A stretch of 64,000 nucleotides of DNA from Dendrobium chrysotoxum (Eukaryota > Streptophyta > Magnoliopsida > Asparagales > Orchidaceae). Below are positions 24,371 through 34,850 of the stretch, piece after piece; within the stretch, counting starts at the first letter, position 1; the number at the start of each line of letters is the position of its first letter. The DNA is taken from contig CM034310.1 of assembly GCA_019925795.1 (NCBI GenBank), positions 26,936,520 to 27,000,519 on the forward strand. The letters are read 5' to 3'. The translations under genes were made by a program, and so were the position numbers. The notes beneath the pieces were generated by a model. It was not told the DNA's origin. It made no database searches and worked only from the letters and a program-made list of their open reading frames with translations.

Positions 24371-25471
24371 ATGTCGGGCAGTGGAAAAAGAGCACGGGTT
24401 GATAGGGGTCCTGCGTCTAGAAGGAACTGGGATGAGAACTTTCTTAGTGAGGAGAATGAGGAAGCATACCTTAGGTATGCTGCATCTAAGGTTACTCCTT
24501 CGCGCATACTATTGCAGGAAAATATACATTTTGCAGTTATGCCCCTCTTTGACTCCACCCATTTTTCTTTTCTCTTGACTTTAATATATGCTTTCAATAA
24601 GGATCTGTTTCATGTGTTCCTGGCCAACATGACCTTTAACCAGGATCACACAGTCATTTCTTCTTTTGTCCTTAAGCAAAAAGTAGTGATAACCAAGGAG
24701 GATCTAGGGGAATATATTCATCTTAGAACTCAAGGGACTAGAGCTCATACCTTGTCCACTAGACATGAAAATGGTTGGTCAAAAATTAAACGAGTTCTTA
24801 GAGGTGTAAGCACACCCACACATGTCTCCCAGGTAGATACTTTGAACCAAAATGCAAGAATAATTCAACATGTACTTAGGACTTCAATCATTCCTAAAGC
24901 AGTTAATATAACTCCACTTCTTTCTTCAACCACTTTTCTTATTATGATTGGCTAACCTATAGATGAAGCCCAATTGATATTAGACTACATCTACTATCTT
25001 TCTGATATTGATTTGGCTAGTGTGAAGAGGAAGAAAAATATTGCTTTAGGACATGTTGTGTGTTACATCCTAGAGAAGAAATACAACCTAGTTCATCCTT
25101 CTGGTCCTTCTGAACTCCCACTATACTTCACTGATGCTTTCTTTCGAGCTTTATTTAGGAAAGAAGGTACTGCTGATAGCTCAGATGATGAGCCTCCTTC
25201 TGCTTCTGCTCCTTCAGGTGCACCCTCAACTACATCTGGACCATCTCAGGATTTCTATCAAAATATGGTCCAACATTTTGATAGCATGGATAAAAGGTTT
25301 GATGACATGGAGGCACATTTGAAGAGACAGGATGATCAGTACAGTGAGGATAGAGTTTGGGTTAGGGACCAATTTGATGCTGTAAACACTAATATTGCTA
25401 CGCTTAACAGCTATTTTGCGTTGTTCGGTGCTCCACCACCTCCTCCAGATCAGGATCCTTCTCAGTTCTAG
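24371..25471 (+). pseudogene. Env-like third ORF of copia-1 (one in-frame stop)
   Basis: It starts MSGSGKRARVDRG, a basic N-terminus. It has a hydrophobic stretch near residues 60-85 (HFSFLLTLIYAF) and the block ARIIQHVLRTSIIPKA, shared with copia-2 as ARTIQHVLRSSIIPKA. Next come IALGHVVCYILEKKYNL, a Ser/Pro-rich linker, a coiled-coil-like segment (FDSMDKRFDDMEAHLKRQD) and the terminus APPPPPDQDPSQF. A single TAA at 24953-24955 interrupts one frame of 366 codons. No signal peptide is convincing. Such ORFs in Sireviruses are called env-like, but their function is unproven. A role as an accessory or nuclear protein is equally possible. Confidence 0.75.
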
Positions 25472-26841
25472 CTCGCTTTGTTATGGTTTGGCTTGAATGT
25501 GATTGTGTTTATCTTTATCAGTTTTAGGCTATTTTATGTTTTGTCAAGTTTATGTTTTGGAAATGTTAGCAAGTTTTTTTTTATTATGATGAGATGGTGC
25601 CTCAATGTAAAACTTGCTATGTTGTATGTTTTGAAATGATTAGTAATGAAATGTTTTAGTATTTTTGTGCTTATCCTTTTTGTGTTAGTGACTGGATATG
25701 TTGTTTTTTTTTAATTCACTTGACTATAGTTGATTAATGATCTAGAATGTTAATTGAGTTCATATTACAATAGAAAATACTATGCATGACTTTAAATTTT
25801 CAGATTTTTTAGATTTCGTTATGTTTTAGTGTGGAATAGAAGATCTTACTTAATCTTATTTAGACATGTATTATTTAGTCTAAATTAGTGTATTTTTGAT
25901 GTTTTAACATTATTCTCACATTTTATATCTTTGTGTTTATTATTATATTTGTGACTCAGAGATAATGTTCTTGGAAAGAATCTTACATTCAAAACAAAGC
26001 TTAAAAAGATACACAAAATGTGCCATACAAGAAAAGATGCGTAATATCGCCAAATGTGAAAAGAAACACAAAGTGTGTCATCCAATAAAAGATGCGCAAT
26101 GTCGCCAAATTTTAATAAGGCACAAAATTAGCCTACATTTTGAAAAGATGCGCAAAGTCGCCAAATATTCTTTCCTTTAGCATTTTTTTTTCTCTATTTT
26201 CACTAATCAATAATTGTCACTTTAGACTTAAAATTTTGGTAATGTTATCTCATCTTCTGTACAAAAATTGAGACTACTAATATGTCTAATACATTACTAC
26301 TTTAGATCAACTTTTCTTCTCCTTAACATACTATGCAATCTAACACTTTTGAGTCTTTAATTTTTGCATCTCAATTGAATATTGTAGTTAAACTTCATTT
26401 AACATTATTCCACTTCTCAACTATTTTTAAGTGTCCTTTTTGCTGTTGGCAAAAGAGGGAGAGTTTTATTATTTGACTTATGTTATGTGCTATTTGTTTG
26501 TTTGTTTATCTCTTTTTGTGCTATTTGTTTCTTGTTTCTTGTGCCATTTTTTTTTGTATGTGCTTGTGTGCCATTTTTTTTTGTATGTGCTTGTGTTATC
26601 ATTTCTATACTCTTTCCTTTCCTTCCCTTGTGTATTTCATGTTAAATTCTCTATCCTCATATATCTTGATTAGTCTTTAGGGGGAACTTAGGGATAGGAT
26701 AAGTCAATTCTTTAGGGGAACTTTAGGGATCTTTTATTTAGGGAGAGTGTAGATCTTTTATTTAAGGGAGTACATTTAGTGGATGTTAGAAGATCTATTT
26801 TTATGTATTTCATTTCAGATAATAGTTGTTTTGCCATCATC
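25472..26841 (+). other. Non-coding 3' region of copia-1 between env-like ORF and polypurine tract
   Basis: AT-rich, with stops in all frames apart from short ones. It contains the GATGCGC repeat block (25990-26170) and a 30-bp duplication of TTTTTTTTGTATGTGCTTGTG near 26545-26600. Just before the polypurine tract are T-rich and GGGA-rich lines (26688-26770, repeated TTTAGGGGGAACTTAGGGA-like segments). Confidence 0.6.
25990..26170 (+). repeat. GATGCGCAAAGTCGCCAAAT tandem repeats (copia-1)
   Basis: Seven or so units of 22-26 bp, alternating AAAAGATGCGCAATGTCGCC and AAACACAAAGTGTGTCATCC types. Each is an imperfect hairpin (RCRC-AAA-GTGY). Related units occur in copia-2 at 44866-45070, but on the other side of its env-like ORF. 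Confidence 0.75.
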
Positions 26842-26854
26842 AAAAAGGGGGAGA
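26842..26854 (+). other. Polypurine tract of copia-1
   Basis: AAAAAGGGGGAGA, one base before the 3' LTR. It primes plus-strand synthesis. Confidence 0.85.
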
Positions 26855-26855
26855 T

Positions 26856-28514
26856 TATTGTGATTTAGGTGAATTGGTTTATTCATGTGAATTCTAATCC
26901 AAGTTTATATTTTTGATGATTACAAAAGATTATTGTTTGTCTAATTCATCTTCTAACATATATTTGAATTTTTGTTGTGTGTACTAAAGTATTTTTCAGG
27001 AAATTCACACTCTAGATTGTTGAAGACTTCAAGTTCACTTGTCCACTGTAAATGAAGTCTGTAAATTTTCTTTTTCTTGAGTCTGAGAGAGTATGATTGT
27101 AAGTTGGATAACTGTGCACACACACACAATAGGGGAGTAAAAAGTTTAAGTTTTTAAACTGATCGTACAGTATGATTTGATATCATACGGGACAATCTGT
27201 AGAATATGTCCTCCAGAAAGAACCCACCTGCCAAGAAATTTTTTCTAAGGCATGTTCGTACAGTACGAATACTATTTGTACATGAGTTTTTGCTGTACGA
27301 ACTGCTCAAAATTGGGTTCGTCCATATATTCATACGGGACGAACAGTTCAGACGAAGCGCTCTGTTCGATTCGTCCAAGCATTCATACGGGATGAAATGG
27401 TCGTATGAAGCTCACTGACTTGATCGTCCAAGGGTTCCTATGGGACGAATGGTCCGTATGAAGCTCACTGACTTGATCATCCAAGGGTTCGTCCATAATG
27501 AAACAGTCGTACGAAGTACTCTAACTCGATCGTCCAAGCGTTTGTACGGGACGAAATGTTCGTACGAATGGCTCTAACTTGTTCGTCTGATGAGTCGTAC
27601 AAGACGGATCGTTTGATGTTCTGAACTATTCTTACAGTACGATCTTAGATCATATGGGATGATCGGCACAGACTTAACTTGAAATTTCAGTTTTTGGATG
27701 ATTTTTTCTGTCCCAAGTATAAAAATGACTCAAAACTGACTGAAGAAAAAATCCTTCTGTGAAAATTCTTTTGAGAAGTGAAAGGAGAGTGATAGGGAGA
27801 GTGTTTGGGAGTGAGTATTGAGAGATCTTTCAAGAGAGAATTTTGAGGGGATACACATTATTATCCAATTGAGAGATTTTCTTTTACTTGTTCTTCAAGC
27901 ATCTTCCTAGTTCCTTGAAGACTTTTGTAAGAGCATTGTTCGAGAGGATTTCGGTTCTCTGCTGCACTTGGAGAGTGAATAGGATGATGGTTCTCTGCCG
28001 CACTTGGAGAGTGAAAAGGAAGACGATTCTCTGTCGCACTTGGAGAGTGAAAAGGAAGACAGTTCTCTGCTGCACTTGGAGAGTGAAAAGGACGACGGTT
28101 CTTTGCCGCATCGGGGTTGGTGAAAGAGAGTTTGTAAAGGCTTATCCGTCTTACTGTGGGGGCAAAAGGAGAGTCACTTGAGTTTAGTGCAATACCTAGA
28201 GAAGGAGTCTCTAGGGAGTGGATGTAGGTCGTGTTTTGACCGAACCACTATAAATTCTGGTATTTTCTGTTCATTGTTCAATTTCTGCATTTTTATTTTT
28301 CTACAGTTTATTTTTCTTGTGGTTGAATTTCTGTGTTGAACAAAAGAGCCAAAATTATCTCTGTTCGTACTGTACGAAGTTATATCATACTGTACGATTA
28401 GCTTTAAAAATTTCTAAAATATCAAGAGTAATTTTTAAAAAAACCAATTCACCCCCCCCTCTTGGTTAGCCTAGGGACGTGAGCAATAGGTCTAACAACC
28501 TTTTCGCTCTTTCA
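26856..28514 (+). repeat. 3' LTR of copia-1
   Basis: 1,659 bp. It carries the same modules as the 5' LTR: dyads and 53-bp units at about 27240-27670, TATA at 27718-27725, 36-bp units at 27953-28125. It ends TTTTCGCTCTTTCA, against TTTTTGCTCTTTCA in the 5' copy. Confidence 0.92.
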
Positions 28515-28687
28515 AAATCAAATTAAAATCAAATCAAAACTCATCAAAAATCATACATTCATGCAATTTATTCTATCACATGTCATTCAATTATATATCC
28601 AACTAATACACCTTAATCTATACATGCTACCCAACTCTCAATCAATTTCTAAAGCTCTGGTAATAATTCAACTCTTCTAATAACTAT

Positions 28688-28699
28688 GCTCTAATACCA
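28688..28699 (-). other. Primer binding site of the nested gypsy-type element
   Basis: The minus strand reads TGGTATTAGAGC, one base different from TGGTATCAGAGC, the complement of initiator tRNA-Met. It lies two bases from the remnant LTR end. Confidence 0.65.
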
Positions 28700-28701
28700 A
28701 T

Positions 28702-28790
28702 TATGATGTCCTAAAATTTAAATTGTAAGAATTATTATTTATTAAAAGATAAAAGATTAATTCTTCTAATTTAGATTTTGGGACATCACA
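28702..28790. repeat. 89-bp terminal palindrome, remnant of the 5' LTR
   Basis: The first half (TATGATGTCCTAAAATTTAA) matches the LTR terminus at 14902. The second half (CTAATTTAGATTTTGGGACA, then TCACA) is its reverse complement. The 5' LTR is therefore reduced to an inverted pair of termini. Confidence 0.7.
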
Positions 28791-31700
28791 TGTAGTGCCA
28801 TACAAACTTTGTTGAATCTACCTGTAGGTTATCAACGGACATTAAGAAATCACTAGCTTAGCTTACAGTTGGACCATTACATATATGACGAATCTCCTAT
28901 AGTGACTTATAGGTTCTAGTATTTATCATAGGGTTATTGCTTTCTCCTGTAGGTAGTATACCACACTTGTTGTAATCTCCTTATGCTTGTAAAGGATCCA
29001 TCATACTTACAATACATCCAATATCAGTACTTGTAGGTGCTTGCATTTTCCATAGTCCTTCTATAATTTCTCATAGATAATATGTTATGTACATTATGGG
29101 AATTCTATAGTTGCTGATTGGTGCTTGTATTAATTGCATATCGATTTCCTTTGCTTGTGAGAAGTTTTATTATTTGGAAGCGAGTTATTGTATACATTGC
29201 AAGAGTCCTTTTAATGTTTGTAAGGTGGCTGCCTTATCAGTCATGAATCCCTTGCTTTCTACCAATATGTATTCTATTGTATGCATAAAACTACTATTAT
29301 TGTTTGTTGATGTTTGCATTTATTACAAGTTCATCGCTTTTGTCTGTAGAAAGTGTGCCACGTTCAATGTGATTTCTTAAGATAAGTTTGTGCGGAGGAT
29401 TTTATCACATTCGTTGCACATCTTTCACACTTTACACATGACCATGCCTTTTATTTTGACTATCTATGCTCTTGTCATAGACATGAGTAAGGTGAGCATT
29501 AATCATCATTATTCATAGTTAAATTACAATATCTATTAATGTGTTTCATGTTATTGCTTGTTATTTAATTGTATTCCCCATAATTTTGCTAACACTACTT
29601 GTAAGGGGCTATTGTACATACAAAAATCATTATCCATCATAAGTCTGTTGCCAGGACATGTATTTAATTTTATTATTTTGTGTTTTGCATTTTTATCTTG
29701 AACATTAGGTTTAGTTCCCTATGGTTCAGTTTGTAAGTTTAGTTCCCTGTATTTATTCAAGTTTTATCCATTGTTAGTCCACATTTTTGTAGCCTCCTGG
29801 CATCTCCCCCATTTAAGGGAATTTTGGGGAGCTAGGCCTTCCCACCATGTTATAAAAAGCATGTATGGTAGCTATTGGGTGACACCACGGTCATGGTTTT
29901 TAATCACACCATGCTACAAAAAATATGTATGGGTCTTTGAGGTTCCTGCATTAAAGATTGTAAATTTTCCCACAGGCATAGAAATACATATATGGGTATC
30001 TAGGAGTGTCCTTGTCAAGTTAAGAAAAGTGTGTATAAGGCCCACCTACCTCAACATAAATGTTGCATCGAGCTCCTTCCCACCATGCTAAGAAAAATGT
30101 GTATAAGTGGTTCTCTCCTCGCACTGCAAGCACCAAAAATGGGGTTTGGGTGTTTTTTGACTTTAGGAATCAATATACATTTATGAACAAAGTGGCGATA
30201 GTGTCAACATCGAGGTTGATGAGGGATTAAAACACACAAATCTCTCTTTTATTTTTCTTTATCTCTCTTTTTTCTTTTCATTTCTTTTCTTTTTTTTATC
30301 TATTTTTTATAACAATAATACCAAACTAATAATAGATAGAGAGGTGTTAAGGTAGAAAGATAGTGATAGCAAGATTCTTTTTACTAGAGAAAATGATAGG
30401 GTTCTTTAGAAGTGGGCTAGGAGAGTGGATGTGGGAGTATAAGTAGTGTAGGTTTGGGTTGTATAAGGACTATTTTGGGTTGGATTGGGTGTGAAAGGGT
30501 TGTTGGACTTTAGAAGTGGGCTGAGGTTTGGGAGAGGAGGAGGAGGATTTAGTTGTTTTTGGTTTATAGTGGGCTGTTTGGGCTAAGGAATATAGGTTGG
30601 GCTACTGTTGGTTTATAGTGGGCTGGTTGTAGAGTTGTGTATGTGAGTTATTTGGGCTGAACATAATAAGGATAGTGGGCCAAAGATGGCAGGTTTATGT
30701 GGGCTAGCTGTAGAGTTGTTTAGGTGAATTGTTTGGGATGAATAGAGTGAAGATAGTAGGCTGATGATGGCAGGTTTATGTGGGCTATTTGGAGAGTGTA
30801 ATAGAGCTACTTTTGGCTGGAATTTAGAGGTAGAATAGGGATACTTTGGGTACTATTGTTGGGTTCTATGTGTGGTATTTGGGCTGTAGGTTAGAAGAGG
30901 AGGGGGTTTGTTGAATGTTGGTTGAAGTGGGCTGTTGGAGTTCAGTTGTAGTGGTTGAAGACAACTATTATTAGGTTTGTAGTGGGCTGATTATAGTGGG
31001 TTGGTTTTGGAGTGATGGAACGAGGTATTAGTGATTGATGATATAGTGTAGGACAAGTGGGTTAGGTTATAGAAGGTAGAGAAGGGCTGAGGTTGGAAGA
31101 GGAGAAGGTAGGCTGGGGGTTTTCACGACTAGTTCTAGAGAGCAAGGAGGTGACAGGCTGGAAGAGATCAAGCTAAGGAGTGTCATTTTGCTATGAAGAG
31201 GAATAATAGGCAACTATTTTGGAGAGGAAGAAGGTGGAGCTGCTACTATTTGGGATAGGATTCAGGTAGAGCAGGTACATGGAGAGGTGAAAGTTGGGGC
31301 AGGTTTGTCGAGGAGTGAATAGTCGGAGGCTATTTTATTCGGAGCTATAGTAGCGACAAAAGTTGGGGCTTAAGCATGTGAGGATGAGGGATGGGAGGAA
31401 GGTATCAACCTATTGCTATTAGCTACCTGATCAAATAGAGTGGAGTGGGTGGAGGCAAGGGAGTGATCGAGACATTAGGGAGGATGAGACAAAGCTATTG
31501 TTGGGTTGGAATGGGATGGAGGGAGCAGCTTGGACCAGGTAAGGAGTTGAGGGGTGGATTGCTATTTTGTTTATTTACCCATTGCCAGTTGATGGAATTT
31601 GATGGGAAGGCAACAAATTATAGGATTTGAGTGGGATTTGTGCAAGATTTTCATCTAAAGTGCAAGACACAGGATTGAGGATGATGTAGTGGATTTGAAC

Positions 31701-32614
31701 ATGAAAATTAAATATGATTTAATTTATATTATATAAAATAATGAGAGATACGAATCATCCTAGTTGTAAAATTCCTTGATATTTTTTGTATCCCAATTTG
31801 AGTTTGTCACCTTAAAGCTCGTGTAAAATTCAATTTTTTCTCGCTTGAATGACCCATATAATATTGTAGTCATTTCTAGGTATTCTCGACATTTTGGACG
31901 CAACGACGATGTCCATTTTATAAATGGGCAGCATTCGGGTAACATCACACTACATTTCATCCATAATCAGTCAATTTTAATCATCTCCAATGTTATGGAC
32001 ATTATTAGAAAAATTTTTATATAATTTTTACATTCAGGACACAACGGTGAAGTATGTTTTACAAAAAAGTGGTGTTATAGTAACACTGCACAACATTTTA
32101 TCTGTAGTCCATCAATTGTATTCACTTTCGTTGGCATGGAAAATATTAGTCTTTTTTATATGATTTCACCATTACGGACACAACAGCAAAGTAAATTTAA
32201 TGAACGAGCAATCTTCAGGTGTTGTCGTGTAATATAGCATATGTAGACCATCGATGTCGACCACCTTCACTTAACTCAACTGTGAGGGGTCCCCCCTTAA
32301 GTAAATTTGATGCTCTGATCATATCAGTGTAGTCCCTTTAACAATCAGATATCATTTAAGTAGTTTTTTTATAGTGTCACACTCATCAACCAATCATGTT
32401 TATCATCATTTCCAATTGAGTTCCATATGAATGACTCTTCTTTGGCAAATTCAGTATTATGAGTGCATCGTTGTGGTCCGTTTTACAATCCGATGAAGTT
32501 TAAGAGATTTTTAACATTGTATGAGGTGCTTCGACATTCATTACATGTGACCTATCCACTAGTTTCTTCCTAAGGTGCACTCGATTAAATATGACACATA
32601 TATAGAGGTCAATA

Positions 32615-32632
32615 AATACCGCCAAATAAATG
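32615..32632 (-). other. Polypurine-like tract of the giant element
   Basis: The minus strand reads TTTGGCGGTATT immediately before the 3' LTR start (TATTGACC), a decayed form of the TTTGGGGGCATT that precedes the 3' LTR in Tat-type elements. Confidence 0.5.
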
Positions 32633-34850
32633 TGGTATGTGTCCAGAGCAAGTCACATTTATTACAAAAAAGTTTGACCCTATGGATCTCTAAATATCTG
32701 ATTAGATTTCATGTTGAGAGTTTCACTTTGTGGATCTCCAAGAGTCTATTTTGATTCAACTGATGGTAATTTATTGAGTCAATAGAGGTTGTCATTGATC
32801 CTATGCTTTTTGTTGAATGAACTTATTGATGATAGATTCTTGGTAGAGTCTATGAGATCTTTTTTATAGCTTTTCACTTTAACAGACTTGATGGAGTTTT
32901 ACCTTCTGCCCTGGCATCCAGCTTTGATGGGCTTAATGAAGGAGTTTTACCTTCTACCCTGGCATCTAGCTTTGATGGACTTCACGAAGGGGCTTACCTA
33001 ATTTATAATCTTTGACTTGTCATTAGTAAAATATATCTTTTTCCCTAGTTTTATGCTTTGATAGGATTGATGAAGGTTGTGCATCAGTGACCTAGCCTTC
33101 GAGGATTTTATTCGATCACATGGAAAATAGTCATCGTCCAACACTTTATGCTAATGAACTTATTAATGATGAATCTAAATTTAAATTTGAGAATTTGATT
33201 CCTTCTATCATGTGCTTCTTGTGACAGACTTAATGAAAGATTGCCTGATGCGTCTTCACTAAGTTATCAAGAGATTTACATACATTCTACCCTCTGCTTG
33301 TATTAGCAGACTCGGTGAAGGAGTGTATGCTGGTGACCAAAACCCTTTGGGATTGCATTAGGTTTATAACAAAGAGTCATCACTCTAGAGCTTCATGCAT
33401 AATAGACTTATTGATGACAACATCCTTTTGGTTTAGCCTTATGCTTTATATAAACTTTTGGATAACCTATTCGGTCCTTTACTTCGTGGTTTGGCGAACT
33501 TGTTAAAGATGAATTCCTTCGATTCTCTCTTTATGCAACATAATTTGTTAAAGGATTTATAAGTTTTGGGTTTAATTGTAGTACCGAATATAGGTAATAC
33601 TTTGACGCTTAACCAATCACTAAGACTCTATTCTGGGTTACTTGAGTTTGTCAAATTGGGTGAGCTAGGGTTTGATAGCTCCTGTCATCTGACTACTGAA
33701 ACTGGGGTTCCCATATTACAGCCTTTCTTATGGCTTGTTGTGCTAGAGGAGCTGCTAGTGACTCGGCCACATTTTAGTTTGTTGAGTCCAACCATATACA
33801 CCCACTTAGGCTTTAGACTTGAGCTACGAAGAAATGTGCTTCCCTAGCTATATTTGCTCAAATTTGTAGATTTAAAACCTTCTTTCATGGTTTAAGATTT
33901 TATAGCTTTCATGCATTTAGTAACTGCTTTAATTGAGATTCATCCCTTTCACTATAACCTCGACCCTTCAATCAATGAGGAGAATTTCCTAGACTACAAC
34001 TACTAAAACTTCTCGATTCATATGAGCCTTCACACCCCTAACAGTCCTTACCATCAGGTTGATGAAATGGGGTTCCTCTACTACAGCCTTTCTTATAGTT
34101 TGTTGAATAGATAGAATTGATAATGATTTAGATACATCTTGGCTTGTTACATCCAGCCTTATACACCTATTTGAACCTTAGCTTCAGGCTACAGAAGAGC
34201 TTGTGCCACTCTAATTTGACTTCATGGAGTGTGTAGCCATGTAAATCTTCTTCTTGACTTTCAGAGTTTTGGTATGCTGAAGAAGGCGATATCTTGAGCT
34301 TTAGAGAATCACATGCATCATATGTCAAAAGAGATATTACCATGTTACCACATTTGAAGAGATGTGAATTTGCTAATTTTAAATAATTTTTTAGGGATAT
34401 CATTATGAAGCACAATATTGACCCAAATAAATATTTAAAATACTCTCTATCTTATGAGAGAGAGTCAGACAAGTATTGTATTTTATAGTCTTAAATATTT
34501 ATTTTGAGATCTTGGCACGTAGTGCAATGTTAACCAAAATAAATATTTAAAATGCCCCTATCTTATAAGAGGATTTAGACAAATTTTTATTATAAAACTA
34601 AAAAAATGCACCCTGACTTGTAGGGGGTCTCACAGGGTGTTTGAAATACTTTTTTATACCACGAAAGAATTTCAAAAATAATGAGCGTATATGTTACTAA
34701 ACTTGCATAAAGTATTTTAACTATTATATAACATATCAAGTACATAATTTCTCAAGTGAACTTTATGCATAGTATTTCTTCAAATATTGATAGTTGATCA
34801 GTAGCAATAGATTTGGCCATTCAAATTGATAAGTTGGTAAGCTCCTCCCT
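32633..34850 (-). other. Repetitive 3' UTR of the giant element
   Basis: No coding domain lies between the integrase end and the 3' LTR. At 32880-33330 there are degenerate tandem units around GATGGACTTAATGAAGGAG. Two near-identical 60-bp copies are at about 32891-32998 (GTTTTACCTTCTGCCCTGGC, then ATCCAGCTTT). Tandem repeats in this position are known for Tat/Ogre elements. An open frame at 33566-33847 (+) has no recognisable domain. Confidence 0.6.

Larger units (their letters stand above)
17175..28514 (+). mobile_element. Copia element 'copia-1' (Sirevirus-like), full length, inactive
   Basis: The LTRs are 17175-18835 and 26856-28514 (1.66 kb each, TG/TA...CTTTCA). The PBS is at 18838-18849 and the polypurine tract at 26842-26854. 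The 5-bp flanks AAATA and AAATC match at four positions. The order is gag, pol with integrase before RT (Copia order), an extra env-like ORF, then the 3' LTR. Long LTRs, a large gag with coiled-coil, the initiator-Met PBS, the AGGGGGAGA tract and a third ORF together define the Sirevirus branch. Gag and pol contain about eleven in-frame stops and two frameshifts, so it cannot move on its own. Confidence 0.9.
14902..28790 (-). mobile_element. Non-autonomous gypsy-type LTR element inserted in the 3' LTR, itself split by copia-1
   Basis: The left part is a 2,190-bp LTR. After copia-1 is removed, only about 270 bp of interior remain (17092-17174 and 28515-28701), without coding capacity. A PBS is at 28688-28699 on the minus strand, and an 89-bp remnant resembling the LTR terminus forms the right end. 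The flanks are TATAG (14897-14901) and TGTAG (28791-28795), a target duplication with one mismatch. Joining the flanks restores a continuous LTR sequence (GCGAACTATAG + TGCCATAC) matching an upstream tandem unit at 14710. The family resembles other gypsy LTRs at 8958 and 6929. Confidence 0.7.
12149..32614 (-). repeat. 3' LTR of the giant element, split by an insertion
   Basis: The LTR segments are 12149-14901 and 28791-32614, about 6.57 kb together. They align along their length with 54811-60796. Landmarks present in both are TAGTCGACCCAACC (12588/55230), ACAACATTCAAACTTGATCA-like text (14247/56826), GAGGGATTAAAACACACAAA-like text (30220/58496) and GAGGGGTCCCCCC (32283/60461). It is longer than the other LTR mainly because that copy lost about 0.4 kb corresponding to 28796-29165 here. 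It carries a 16-G run at 12490-12505 and a 1.2-kb G-rich tract. Confidence 0.88.

Noticed and set aside
14902..28790. DNA transposon with TGTGATG terminal inverted repeats
   Set aside because: The left part is a complete LTR with polypurine-like flank and the right side has a tRNA-Met PBS. The inverted end is better explained as a rearranged LTR remnant.
33566..33847. 93-codon plus-strand open frame
   Set aside because: It lies in the 3' UTR of the giant element, antisense to it, with no recognisable domain.
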